Origin: VFBF01 sp033764865
Lineage (GTDB): Bacteria; Pseudomonadota; Alphaproteobacteria; Caulobacterales; Aquidulcibacteraceae
Assembly: GCA_033764865.1 (NCBI GenBank)
Contig: JANRIM010000048.1
Location: 1 to 9,096, forward strand
Length of the DNA stretch: 9,096 nucleotides
Reading direction: 5' to 3'
In this document: one piece after another, positions 1-7,134 of the stretch
Layout: each line of letters starts with the position of its first letter
Numbering within the stretch: the first letter of the stretch is position 1
The notes under the pieces: model-generated
Told to the model about the DNA's origin: nothing
Databases searched by the model: none
Seen by the model: the letters and a program-made list of their open reading frames with translations, nothing else
Made by a program: the position numbers and the translations under genes

Positions 1-800
<800 letters not shown>

Positions 801-853
801 GGGGTCCTCTTGGGGGGCGACGGTCCGGATTGCGCCCAATTGAAGCGGCGGTG

Positions 854-892
854 TTTAGCCGCTTGCCCCCCAGCGTCAAGAGCGGGTGTCAA
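854..892 (-). promoter_or_regulatory. Probable sigma-73-type promoter of tuf with doubled TTGAC box
   Basis: Reading the minus strand, TTGACG (874-879) is followed after 14 bases by GCTAAA (854-859). This resembles the housekeeping promoter pattern described for Caulobacter (TTGACG-like box, short spacer, GCTANA). A second box, TTGACA (887-892), lies 13 bases further upstream, so CTTGAC occurs twice. Transcription would start near 847, giving a leader of roughly 45-50 bases. The whole signal lies in the gap between the pirin stop and the tuf start. No start-site data are available. Confidence 0.6.
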
Positions 893-912
893 GAGGGGCG
901 TGCACGGCCGGG

Positions 913-1782
913 TCAGGGGCCGGCAGGAAGCGGGGTGAACTCGTCATGGTCCGTGGGCGGCAAGGCGAAGCGCCCGGCCTGCCAGTCCGCCTTGGCCTGT
1001 TCGATCCGCTCCTTGGAGGAGCTGACGAAGTTCCACCAGATATGGCGGGGCCCCACCGGCGCGCCGCCGAGCACGGCCACCACGCTGGGCTCCAGCGCGC
1101 TGAACGTGGCGTTAGCGCCGTGAGCGAACACCGCCATGTGCGCCGCCTCCACCCGTCGGCCGCCCGTTTCCACCGCGCCGGAAACCACGTAGAGCGCCCG
1201 CTCGGCGTGTTCCTTGGGCGCGGCGAACACGGCGCCGGCGTCCATATCCAGATGCCAGTAGAACAGCGGCGAGTGCACCGGCGCCGGCCCCGCGAGGCCC
1301 GAGGCCGCGCCCGCGATGAGCCGACCCCGCACGCCCTTGGCGTCAAACGCCGGCAGCGTGGCGGCGGGATGATGGGTGAACGCCGGGGCGATCTCCTCCT
1401 GCCCGTCCGGCAGCGCCACCCACGCCTGCAGGCCCTCCATGGACCCGCCCTGCGCCCTCAGCGTCTCGAACCTCTCCGAGTGGGAGATGCCGCGTCCGGC
1501 CGTCATCCAGTTCACCGCGCCCGGCTGGATCTTCTGCTCCACGCCCAGGCTGTCGCGGTGGGTGATCTCGCCGTCGAAGAGGTACGTGACAGTGGAGAGG
1601 CCGATATGGGGGTGCGGGCGCACGTCCACGCTGCGCGGGAAACCCGGCGCCCACGCGGCGGGGCCCATGTGGTCGAGGAACACGAACGGCCCCACCATGC
1701 GACGCTGCGCGAACGGCAGGATGCGGCCCACTTCGAAACCGCCGAGGTCGCGCCGGCGGGCGGGAAACAGGAGATCGATCAT
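913..1782 (-). CDS. Pirin family protein (cupin, possible quercetinase-type dioxygenase)
   Basis: The 289-residue product is a full-length two-domain bicupin of the pirin family. The metal-binding set of the N-terminal cupin is intact: H57 and H59 in RPHPHIG, and H101 and E103 in ISHSERF. This matches the His-His-His-Glu iron site of characterised pirins. The C-terminal domain ends with the family signature GPRHIWWNF near residues 244-252. Members such as YhhW and human pirin can open the flavonol quercetin, while others act as transcription cofactors; the role here cannot be told from sequence. The protein has no signal peptide and is probably cytoplasmic. The ATG at 1780-1782 lies 19 bp after the stop of the small gene upstream, so the two are probably co-transcribed. 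It ends with TGA about 20 bp before the tuf promoter. Confidence 0.93.
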   Translation of the reverse strand: MIDLLFPARRRDLGGFEVGRILPFAQRRMVGPFVFLDHMGPAAWAPGFPRSVDVRPHPHIGLSTVTYLFDGEITHRDSLGVEQKIQPGAVNWMTAGRGISHSERFETLRAQGGSMEGLQAWVALPDGQEEIAPAFTHHPAATLPAFDAKGVRGRLIAGAASGLAGPAPVHSPLFYWHLDMDAGAVFAAPKEHAERALYVVSGAVETGGRRVEAAHMAVFAHGANATFSALEPSVVAVLGGAPVGPRHIWWNFVSSSKERIEQAKADWQAGRFALPPTDHDEFTPLPAGP

Positions 1783-1799
1783 GGCCCTACCTAAGGGCC
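1783..1799 (-). promoter_or_regulatory. Short hairpin over the pirin ribosome-binding site
   Basis: GGCCCT (1783-1788) and AGGGCC (1794-1799) form a perfect 6-bp inverted repeat with a 5-base loop. It directly abuts the pirin ATG and covers its only Shine-Dalgarno-like sequence (AGGTAGGG on the minus strand). In mRNA it could limit initiation or couple pirin translation to ribosomes finishing the gene upstream. The structure is seen directly; the function is inferred, and a 6-bp stem could be chance in DNA this GC-rich. Confidence 0.3.
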
Positions 1800-1801
1800 C
1801 G

Positions 1802-2113
1802 TCAGCGCCGGCGGTAGGCCTTACCGCGCTGGCCGCCCAGATCGTGGAACGCGGTGACGACGTATCCGTCGGCGGGATCGTAGACGACGATGAGGCTGTC
1901 GAGGGCTTCCCGGTCGGCCAGGGTCAGGTTCCGCTCCATCCGCGCCAGCTTGCGCCGCGTCACCATGGCGGCCTTCAGCCCGCCCCAGACGTAGCTGTCG
2001 ATGTCCGCGTGGGCGAGCACGAGGCCGAAGAGCCGGGGCGGGATACTGCGCGCCTGGGACCGCCGGGCGGCGTGCCGCGAATACGCAGGCTCCCAATCCG
2101 CGACCGACGCCAT
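1802..2113 (-). CDS. Small DUF4258-like protein of unknown function
   Basis: The 103-residue product shows the layout of DUF4258-like proteins. An N-terminal YSRHAARRSQARSIPP segment (His-Ala-x-x-Arg, then Arg-x-Ile) leads into a helix. A C-terminal strand pair, LIVVYDPADGYVVTAFHD, is followed by a basic tail KAYRRR. That strand pattern (VV-D, then VVTA) also appears in RelE/BECR-fold nucleases and toxins, but I see no defined active site, so no activity is claimed. The start is the ATG at 2111-2113, because GGAGG lies five bases upstream; a GTG four codons earlier would put that GGAGG inside the gene. It precedes the pirin gene by 19 bp on the same strand and is divergent from the epoxide hydrolase 68 bp away. 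It is probably real; the family assignment is by pattern only. Confidence 0.72.
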   Translation of the reverse strand: MASVADWEPAYSRHAARRSQARSIPPRLFGLVLAHADIDSYVWGGLKAAMVTRRKLARMERNLTLADREALDSLIVVYDPADGYVVTAFHDLGGQRGKAYRRR

Positions 2114-2181
2114 CACCGCCTCCACCGCACGTTCTGGACTCTGAGAACGGATCGGGGCGAAACTTGGACAAAGGAACCGCC

Positions 2182-3150
2182 ATGACTCCTGAATTCCGCG
2201 TCATCGAAACCAACGGCGTTCGCCTGCGCGCGGCCGTGACCGGTGAAGGGCCCCTCGTCGTGTTCGTCCACGGCTTTCCCGAAAGCTGGTACTCATGGCG
2301 CCACCAGATGGGCGCGGTGGCGGATGCCGGCTTCACCGCATGCGCCATCGACGTCCGCGGCTATGGCGGCTCCGACAAGCCCCACCCGGCCGCCGCCTAC
2401 GACATGCAGGCGCTCGTCGCCGACGTCGCCGGCGTGATCGAGGCGCTGTCGCCGGAACGTAAGGCCGTGCTCGTGGGTCACGACTGGGGCGCGCCGATCG
2501 TGTGGAACACAGCCCTCATCCGACCCGACCGCGTGCGGGCGGTGGCTGGCCTGTCCGTGCCCTACACGGGCCCGCCCACCGCGCCGGCGATCGAGCTCTT
2601 CAAGGAGTTCTTCACCAGCAAGGGCCGGTTTTTCTATCAGGTCTACTTCCAGGACGAGGGCGTCGCGGAGGCCGAGCTGGAGCGCGACGTGCGGGCGTCC
2701 CTCCGGAAATTCTACTACGCCCTGAGCGGCGATGCGCCGGACGGCGCCTGGCCCGTCGACAAGGCGCACGGCGATACGCTGCTGCACCGCCTGCCCGATC
2801 CCGATCCCTTCCCGGCGTGGCTGACCAAGGCCGATGAGGACTACTACACCAGCGAGTTCACCGCCTCGGGGTTCCGCGGCCCCCTGAACCGCTACCGCAA
2901 CCACCAGCGCGACTTCCTCTACCTCCAGGGCTTCCGCGACCGGACCATCGGGCAGCCCGCGCTGTTCATCGGCGGGGCGCGCGATCTTGTGCTTAAGATG
3001 TTCCCAGGCGCCGACCTCGTGGCGATCATGAAGGCCCAGATGCCGAACCTTCAGGGTGCGGAGGTTCTGCCTGGATGCGGGCACTGGACGCAGCAGGAGA
3101 GACCGGCGGAGGTGAACGCGCTCCTGTTGCCGTGGCTCAAGGGCTTGTAA
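2182..3150 (+). CDS. Epoxide hydrolase-type alpha/beta hydrolase
   Basis: The 322-residue product is a soluble alpha/beta-hydrolase of the epoxide hydrolase/haloalkane dehalogenase group. The oxyanion-hole motif HGFPESW is at residues 30-36. The nucleophile is D101 in GHDWG, the acid is D268 in GGARD and the base is H301 in GCGHW. Two lid tyrosines that would polarise an epoxide are present, Y155 (VYF) and Y238 (in GFRGPLNRYRN). An Asp nucleophile with two lid tyrosines favours epoxide hydrolase over dehalogenase. The expected reaction is hydration of an epoxide to a vicinal diol; the substrate is unknown. The ATG at 2182 is chosen because AAAGGA lies just upstream. An in-frame TTG six codons earlier would swallow that site. 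It ends in TAA, is convergent with dgt (76-bp gap), and appears to stand alone. Confidence 0.93.
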   Translation: MTPEFRVIETNGVRLRAAVTGEGPLVVFVHGFPESWYSWRHQMGAVADAGFTACAIDVRGYGGSDKPHPAAAYDMQALVADVAGVIEALSPERKAVLVGHDWGAPIVWNTALIRPDRVRAVAGLSVPYTGPPTAPAIELFKEFFTSKGRFFYQVYFQDEGVAEAELERDVRASLRKFYYALSGDAPDGAWPVDKAHGDTLLHRLPDPDPFPAWLTKADEDYYTSEFTASGFRGPLNRYRNHQRDFLYLQGFRDRTIGQPALFIGGARDLVLKMFPGADLVAIMKAQMPNLQGAEVLPGCGHWTQQERPAEVNALLLPWLKGL

Positions 3151-3226
3151 CCACGACGCACCGGCGCAGGCTCCGGAGGCGAGGACGGCAAGCTCGACGC
3201 CAGGGCAATCCCGTATCGTTCGCCCG

Positions 3227-4444
3227 CTACCCCCACCGTTCCAGGTTGAACAGCTTGCGGTGTTCTTCGGCTGCATAGGCGTCGGTCATGCCGGCGATGT
3301 AGTCGCACACCACGCGGGCCGTTTCCGGGGCGCCGGCGCCCGCGCAGCGATCGCGCCACTTGTCGGGCAACGTCTCAGGTTCGCGCAGGAACAGCGTGAA
3401 CAGGTCCCGCAGGATGCGGCGCGCCTGGCTCCGCATCCGCGCGACCTTGTAGTGCCGGTACATCTTGGCCATCAGGAAACGGCGCAGCGCCGTTTCATGG
3501 GCGCGCATCTCTTCTGAAAACGCCACGATGGGGCCATCCATGGCGCGCACGTCCTCGGCGCTTTTTGGCTTGGCCCGCGCCGCGCGACGCTGGGTTTCCG
3601 CCACCAGATCGTTGATCCGCGCGCCGATCAGCCGCCGCACGGCCTCACCGACCTGACGGTCCTCCGCCACGTCGGGGTGTTCCGCCCGGACGGCCGCGAA
3701 CACCGACCCGACAAAGGGCAGCTCGATCAGTTCGTCGACGGAGAAAAGACCCGCGCGCAGCCCGTCGTCGATGTCGTGATTGTTGTACGCAATGTCGTCG
3801 GCCAGCGCCGCCACCTGCGCCTCCGGGCCGGACCACGTTCCCAGCTCCAGGTCATGACTGGCGGCGTATTCGCGGATCGCCAGCGGCAGATCCTCGAAGC
3901 GTTTGCGATCGGTGACCAGCGGCCCGTTGTGCTTGACGACGCCCTCCAGCGTCTCCCACGTGAGATTGAGGCCGTCCCAGCGGGGGTAACGCGCTTCCAG
4001 CTTGGTGAGCACGCGCAGGGTCTGGGCGTTGTGGTCGAACCCCTCGAAAGCCTGCATGCAGGCGTCGAGTTCGTCTTCTCCGGAGTGGCCGAACGGCGGA
4101 TGGCCAAGGTCGTGGGCGAGCGCCACGGCCTCCGCGAGATCCTCGTCCAGCCCCAGCGTCCGCGCGGCGCTGCGGGCGATCTGGGCCACCTCGAGGGAAT
4201 GGGTCAGCCGGGTGCGGAAGTGATCGCCCTCGTGCGCGATGAAAACCTGGGTCTTCTGCTTCAGCCGCCGGAACGCGCTGGCGTGGACGATCCGGTCCCT
4301 GTCCCGCTGGAACGGACTGCGGGTGGCGCTTTCCGCCTCGGGATGCAGGCGCCCCCGCGAGCGTCCGGGATCGGTGGCCCAGGGCGCACGGGGGACGGCC
4401 CGCCAGACCGGCGGCGCCGCAAGGTTGGCCTGTTTGGCGCTCAA
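3227..4444 (-). CDS. dgt: Deoxyguanosinetriphosphate triphosphohydrolase-like protein
   Basis: The 405-residue product is an HD-superfamily dNTP triphosphohydrolase. It cleaves a dNTP to the nucleoside and tripolyphosphate and helps set dNTP pools. Metal ligands are visible: H82 in RLTHSLEVAQ, H111-D112 in LAHDLGHPPFGHSGE, and the Asp pair 216-217 in ADDIAYNNHD. The N-terminal block with RIVHASAFRRL (51-61) and KTQVF is typical of the dGTPase-like (type 2) subfamily. The start codon is TTG (4442-4444). AAGGAG lies six bases upstream, an in-frame TGA closes the frame 21 bases upstream of the TTG, and no ATG occurs for more than 120 codons, so TTG is effectively forced. It ends in TAG and diverges from the Fe-S carrier gene. 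Confidence 0.96.
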   Translation of the reverse strand: MSAKQANLAAPPVWRAVPRAPWATDPGRSRGRLHPEAESATRSPFQRDRDRIVHASAFRRLKQKTQVFIAHEGDHFRTRLTHSLEVAQIARSAARTLGLDEDLAEAVALAHDLGHPPFGHSGEDELDACMQAFEGFDHNAQTLRVLTKLEARYPRWDGLNLTWETLEGVVKHNGPLVTDRKRFEDLPLAIREYAASHDLELGTWSGPEAQVAALADDIAYNNHDIDDGLRAGLFSVDELIELPFVGSVFAAVRAEHPDVAEDRQVGEAVRRLIGARINDLVAETQRRAARAKPKSAEDVRAMDGPIVAFSEEMRAHETALRRFLMAKMYRHYKVARMRSQARRILRDLFTLFLREPETLPDKWRDRCAGAGAPETARVVCDYIAGMTDAYAAEEHRKLFNLERWG

Positions 4445-4450
4445 CCGCTT

Positions 4451-4456
4451 CTCCTT
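4451..4456 (-). promoter_or_regulatory. Strong ribosome-binding site that fixes the TTG start of dgt
   Basis: On the minus strand AAGGAG sits six bases before TTG. It is the best ribosome-binding site in the window and is paired with a weak start codon. That combination is a reasonable way to set a moderate translation rate. Confidence 0.75.
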
Positions 4457-4473
4457 CGCTCAGACTGCCTCCA

Positions 4474-4479
4474 TATAAT
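4474..4479 (+). promoter_or_regulatory. Candidate -10 element for the Fe-S carrier gene
   Basis: An exact TATAAT stands 21 bases before the ATG at 4501, in the only AT-rich patch of the 56-bp divergent dgt/erpA gap. No convincing -35 box lies 16-18 bases upstream, where the dgt ribosome-binding site is located. Activator dependence or chance are both possible. If used, the leader would be about 15 bases. Confidence 0.4.
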
Positions 4480-4500
4480 GATTTGACCCAGGACGAACCC

Positions 4501-4818
4501 ATGACGCCCGATCTCACCCTCTCCGCCGCCGCCGCCGCCCGGATCAACGCCATCGCCGATGGGGGGGGGCTCAGGGTCGCCGTCGAGGGCGGGGGGTGCT
4601 CGGGGTTTTCCTACGAGATCGACATCGTGCCCGGACCCGAAGCAGAGGATTTGGTGGTCGAGCGCGATGGGGCCCGCCTCTTCGTGGATCCCGTCTCCAT
4701 CGCGTTCCTGAAGGGATCGGAGGTGGACTGGGTGGACGAGTTGATCGGGGCGAGTTTCAAGGTGCGCAATCCCAACGCCAAATCGAGCTGTGGGTGCGGC
4801 GTGAGCTTCTCGATCTGA
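4501..4818 (+). CDS. erpA: A-type iron-sulfur cluster carrier/insertion protein (ErpA/IscA family)
   Basis: The 105-residue product is a complete HesB-like A-type carrier, which holds a nascent Fe-S cluster and hands it to target enzymes in the cytoplasm. The three cluster cysteines are C33 in GGGCSGFSYEI and C97/C99 in SSCGCGVSF; FKVRNPNA precedes the last pair, as is usual. ErpA, IscA and SufA cannot be separated firmly from sequence. No isc or suf gene is adjacent, which favours a stand-alone ErpA-like role. The ATG at 4501 is preceded by AGGA seven bases upstream; a TTG at 4483 in the same frame lacks such a site. The gene carries a run of nine G (4561-4569, Gly21-23) and a run of six G (4591-4596) just before C33. 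It ends in TGA. Confidence 0.95.
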   Translation: MTPDLTLSAAAAARINAIADGGGLRVAVEGGGCSGFSYEIDIVPGPEAEDLVVERDGARLFVDPVSIAFLKGSEVDWVDELIGASFKVRNPNAKSSCGCGVSFSI

Positions 4819-4839
4819 CTTGACCTTCCCTTCGGCCAC

Positions 4840-4856
4840 TGCGGTAAGCCACCGCA
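4840..4856 (+). other. Small hairpin between the Fe-S carrier and nitroreductase genes
   Basis: TGCGGT (4840-4845) and ACCGCA (4851-4856) form a perfect 6-bp stem with loop AAGCC. It sits in the 53-bp gap and ends five bases before the GGAGG of the next gene. No T-run follows, so it is not a clear intrinsic terminator. A TTGACC at 4820-4825 could be a -35 box for a separate promoter, but the matching -10 is poor. Confidence 0.3.
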
Positions 4857-4871
4857 TCGCCGGAGGCCCCC

Positions 4872-5543
4872 ATGGACGTCGACACCGCCCTCAAGACCCG
4901 CATCTCCACCCGCGCGTTCAAGCCAGACCCGCTGCCCGAAGCGCTGGTGCGGGACATCCTGGACGTGGCGCGGTGGGCGCCCTCGGGCGGCAACGTCCAG
5001 CCCTGGAAAGTCATCGCCGTGGCGGGCGCCGCCCGGGACGCAGTGATCGATCTGGCCCGCAGCGCCGCCCAGACCAACCCCGCCGGCGAAGTGGGCGATC
5101 ATCCCATCTATCCCGAAGAGCTCTGGGAGCCCCACCGCTCATGGCGCTACAAGGTCGGCGAAGACATGTACGCCCTGCTGGGCATCCCGCGGGAGGACAA
5201 GATGGCCCGCTTCGCCCACCTCGCCCGCAACATGGTCTTCTTCGACGCGCCCGTCGGCCTGTTTTTCGTCATCGACAAGCGCATGGGCCATGGTCAGTGG
5301 GCGCATCTCGGCATGTTCATGCAGTCCGTGGCGCTGGCCGCGCAGGCGCGCGGCGTAGCCAGTTGCATGCAGGAATTCTGGGCCCGCGCGCGCGAGACGC
5401 TGAAGGCGCACTTCGCCCTTCCTGACACCGAAATGATCTACTGCGGCATGGCGCTGGGCTACGCCGATCCCGACGCGCCGGTGAACAGCCTGCGCTCCGA
5501 CCGGGCGAGCGTGGATCAGTTCGCCCGCTTCAGCGGCTTCTGA
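4872..5543 (+). CDS. FMN-dependent nitroreductase family protein
   Basis: The 223-residue product is a full-length nitroreductase-fold flavoprotein. FMN phosphate ligands are expected in RISTR (R10, S12, R14). The segment WAPSGGNVQPW (35-45) carries the Ser, Asn and Gln that contact the flavin. The C-terminal GYADPDAPVNSLRSDR (196-211) is the usual final flavin loop. It probably works as a cytoplasmic homodimer using NAD(P)H to reduce nitroaromatics, quinones or an unknown physiological substrate. The ATG at 4872 has GGAGG (4862-4866) five bases upstream. It lies 53 bp after the Fe-S carrier gene on the same strand. Co-transcription is possible, but the protein itself has no Fe-S motif. It ends in TGA and is convergent, with a 9-bp gap, with the small membrane protein gene. 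Confidence 0.94.
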   Translation: MDVDTALKTRISTRAFKPDPLPEALVRDILDVARWAPSGGNVQPWKVIAVAGAARDAVIDLARSAAQTNPAGEVGDHPIYPEELWEPHRSWRYKVGEDMYALLGIPREDKMARFAHLARNMVFFDAPVGLFFVIDKRMGHGQWAHLGMFMQSVALAAQARGVASCMQEFWARARETLKAHFALPDTEMIYCGMALGYADPDAPVNSLRSDRASVDQFARFSGF

Positions 5544-5552
5544 TCGCGGGCG

Positions 5553-5903
5553 TCAGCGAGGATCGCGGCGCTTGCGCAGCGTCCCGCGGGCGAGATCGAG
5601 CACGCCGTCCTCCGCAAAATCCACCACGGCGAAGAAGGCGCCCATGACCAGAAGCCATCCCACCGGCGCGAGGATCGCCAGCGGCGCCCAGTGCCAGTCC
5701 TCCGCCGCCACGGACCACGCGCCGCCGGTGGCGACGATGCAGATGAGCGGAAGGCTCCAGGCTGCGAACGCCGCGATGGCGTGGAGGCGAGGCGAGGCCC
5801 ACGCCAGCCGTTCCTCGCGGGACATGAGCCGTTCGGCCCGACGGATCGACGCATAGCCAAGCAGCACGTTGAAGACCGAGAAGGCGATCAGGAAAGGTGT
5901 CAT
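5553..5903 (-). CDS. Small three-helix membrane protein, function unknown
   Basis: I do not recognise a family. The 116-residue product has three hydrophobic segments, at about residues 3-20, 40-61 and 72-94. A basic stretch (RRAERLMSREERL, about 21-33) follows the first, and the tail ends KRRDPR. By the positive-inside rule both the first loop and the C-terminus would be cytoplasmic. No cysteine pair, heme ligand or catalytic motif stands out. The ATG at 5901-5903 opens the first hydrophobic segment but has only a weak AGG about 10 bases upstream, so expression may be low. It diverges from the EamA transporter gene across 57 bp that contain an inverted repeat, and is convergent with the nitroreductase. 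It ends in TGA. Confidence 0.72.
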   Translation of the reverse strand: MTPFLIAFSVFNVLLGYASIRRAERLMSREERLAWASPRLHAIAAFAAWSLPLICIVATGGAWSVAAEDWHWAPLAILAPVGWLLVMGAFFAVVDFAEDGVLDLARGTLRKRRDPR

Positions 5904-5906
5904 GGG

Positions 5907-5936
5907 TTGAGCCTAGCACGCGGGACAGGCTAGGTC
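5907..5936 (+). promoter_or_regulatory. Candidate promoter/operator between divergent membrane-protein genes
   Basis: CCTAGC (5912-5917) and GCTAGG (5929-5934) form a perfect 6-bp inverted repeat with an 11-base spacer. On the plus strand TTGAGC (5907-5912) and GCTAGGTC (5929-5936) also resemble the Caulobacter-type pattern of TTGACG followed by GCTANAWC. Transcription would start near 5941, about 20 bases before the transporter ATG. Because GCTAGG reads outward on both strands, the same dyad could serve both genes, or bind a dimeric regulator. The repeat is seen directly; its use is inferred. Confidence 0.42.
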
Positions 5937-5960
5937 CTCGCGTCTCATCCTGGATCCGCC

Positions 5961-6884
5961 ATGACCGACAGTCCCTTGCCGGCGACGCCCGTGCGCGCGC
6001 CCTTTTCCGCTGCGGATCTCGTGGCGCTTCTTGTGTGCACGGCGGCGTGGGGGACGACATGGTACGCCATCACGCTTCAGTTCGGCGTCGTGGAGCCCAC
6101 CGTCTCGGTGGTCTACCGGTTCGCCATCGCCGCTGCGGCGCTGATGGGCTGGGCGTGGGCGAGCGGCATCCCGCTCGCACTGAGCGCCCGTCAACACAGG
6201 GCGGCGTTCGCCGTGGGGCTTGCGACGTTCGCCGTCCAGTATCCGTTGGTGTACGCCGCGGAGACGACCGTGGCGTCGGCAGTGGTGGCCGTGCTGTTCG
6301 CTGCGCTCGCGTTCGTGAACTTGATCGTCTTTCGCGTGCTGTTCGGGGAGCGGCCTACGCCGTTGGCATGGGCCGCCGCAGCCATGGGCATCGGCGGCGT
6401 GCTGGTGCTGTCATGGAGTGAGGTCGTCGACGCCCGCATGGACGGCGCGGCCTTAACCGGTTTGACGCTGACGCTCGCAGCGGTCCTCGTGTGTTCATTG
6501 GGCAATGCGGCGGCGCGAGAGGTCGAGCGCGCCGGCGCGAGTATCGTCGCATCGACGGGATGGGCCATGGCGTACGGCACGCTTATCCTCGCCGCATACG
6601 CAGGCCTCACCGGCGCGCCTTGGACATTCGACGCCCGCCCCACCTACGTCCTGTCGCTGCTGTATCTTGCGATCATCGGATCGGTGCTGGCTTTCCTGTT
6701 GTATTTCGGCCTCGCGCGGCGCCACGGCTTCGCCACCGCCTCCTACATTTCGGCATTGACGCCGCCTGTAGCCATGGTGGTTTCAGCCGTGTTCGAAAAC
6801 AAGACGTGGAGCCTGATGGCTTTGCTTGGCGTGGCCGTGATTGTGGCGGGACAGTGGCTTCTGACCCGATTGCCGCGCGCTTAA
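5961..6884 (+). CDS. EamA/DMT-superfamily transporter
   Basis: The 307-residue product is an inner-membrane transporter of the drug/metabolite transporter superfamily. It shows ten hydrophobic segments, at about residues 18-36, 46-68, 82-100, 103-127, 136-152, 165-183, 195-215, 228-250, 257-279 and 283-303. These form two EamA repeats (about 18-152 and 165-303). The first helix carries the common AAWGTTWYA motif (28-36), and helix 9 has the usual SYISALTPPVA run. Members export amino acids, metabolites or drugs; the substrate cannot be read from sequence. The ATG at 5961 has only a weak upstream purine stretch, but it sits correctly ahead of helix 1 with a 17-residue cytoplasmic tail. It ends in TAA. 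No T-run terminator hairpin follows. Confidence 0.94.
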   Translation: MTDSPLPATPVRAPFSAADLVALLVCTAAWGTTWYAITLQFGVVEPTVSVVYRFAIAAAALMGWAWASGIPLALSARQHRAAFAVGLATFAVQYPLVYAAETTVASAVVAVLFAALAFVNLIVFRVLFGERPTPLAWAAAAMGIGGVLVLSWSEVVDARMDGAALTGLTLTLAAVLVCSLGNAAAREVERAGASIVASTGWAMAYGTLILAAYAGLTGAPWTFDARPTYVLSLLYLAIIGSVLAFLLYFGLARRHGFATASYISALTPPVAMVVSAVFENKTWSLMALLGVAVIVAGQWLLTRLPRA

Positions 6885-6899
6885 TTTTCCCCGTGTTTA

Positions 6900-6905
6900 T
6901 TGACG
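6900..6905 (+). promoter_or_regulatory. Possible -35 box of the gene at 7135
   Basis: TTGACG lies 16 bases after the transporter stop, in an AT-richer patch. The sequence 17 bases downstream begins TAT (6923) but is otherwise a poor -10. If it is the promoter, the gene at 7135 would have a leader of about 200 bases containing the nested inverted repeat. Low certainty. Confidence 0.25.
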
Positions 6906-6984
6906 TTTTCGGTAAATGGACGTATCCGGCTTCCCTAATCTTGCAAAGGTCCTCGATGCCGAACTGCACGCCCCTCCTGAATCC

Positions 6985-7064
6985 AACGCCGGTCTGCGGC
7001 GGAGGGCGGGCGTGCGTGGCTTCGGTCTCACAGGCGCCCGCCCTCTAAGCTCCACGCCGGCGTT
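6985..7064. repeat. Nested inverted repeat: structured leader or REP-like element
   Basis: Two perfect inverted repeats are nested in the 250-bp gap. The outer arms are AACGCCGG (6985-6992) and CCGGCGTT (7057-7064). The inner arms are GAGGGCGGGCG (7002-7012) and CGCCCGCCCTC (7035-7045), 11 bp. Between the inner arms the sequence can extend the stem, with two mismatches and a two-base bulge, up to a TTCG tetraloop closed by C-G (tetraloop 7021-7024). No T-run follows on the plus strand, so it is not a standard intrinsic terminator. The arms do not recur elsewhere in the window. It could be a dispersed chromosomal palindromic repeat, a transcription barrier after the transporter gene, or a folded 5' leader of the next gene. 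Confidence 0.6.
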
Positions 7065-7134
7065 TCGTCGCCAAGAAACCGTCCAGGTCGCGCCCGCGCG
7101 CCCCCGGCGGCCCGTTGATCCGTGGAAGCTCGCC

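Noticed and set aside
886..1794. Plus-strand 302-codon frame opposite the pirin gene
   Set aside because: The minus strand carries the intact pirin metal site. The plus frame is Arg/His-rich low complexity and runs through the tuf promoter region.
3151..3226. Intrinsic terminator between convergent epoxide hydrolase and dgt genes
   Set aside because: Only a short CTCCGGAG palindrome is present and there is no T-run on either strand.
2293..3276. Minus-strand 327-codon frame opposite the epoxide hydrolase
   Set aside because: It is a shadow of a gene with a complete catalytic triad; the product has no motif and overlaps the end of dgt.
3677..4486. Plus-strand 269-codon frame opposite dgt
   Set aside because: It is antisense to the conserved HD motifs and would run into the promoter gap of the Fe-S carrier gene.
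4501..5543. A dedicated Fe-S and nitroreductase operon acting as one system
   Set aside because: The genes are 53 bp apart with a hairpin and possible promoter between them, and the nitroreductase has no Fe-S ligand motif, so functional coupling is not supported.
6916..7134. N-terminal extension of the 7135 gene by 73 codons
   Set aside because: It has no good ribosome-binding site, reads through the nested palindrome and is Arg/Pro-rich, unlike the rest of the protein.
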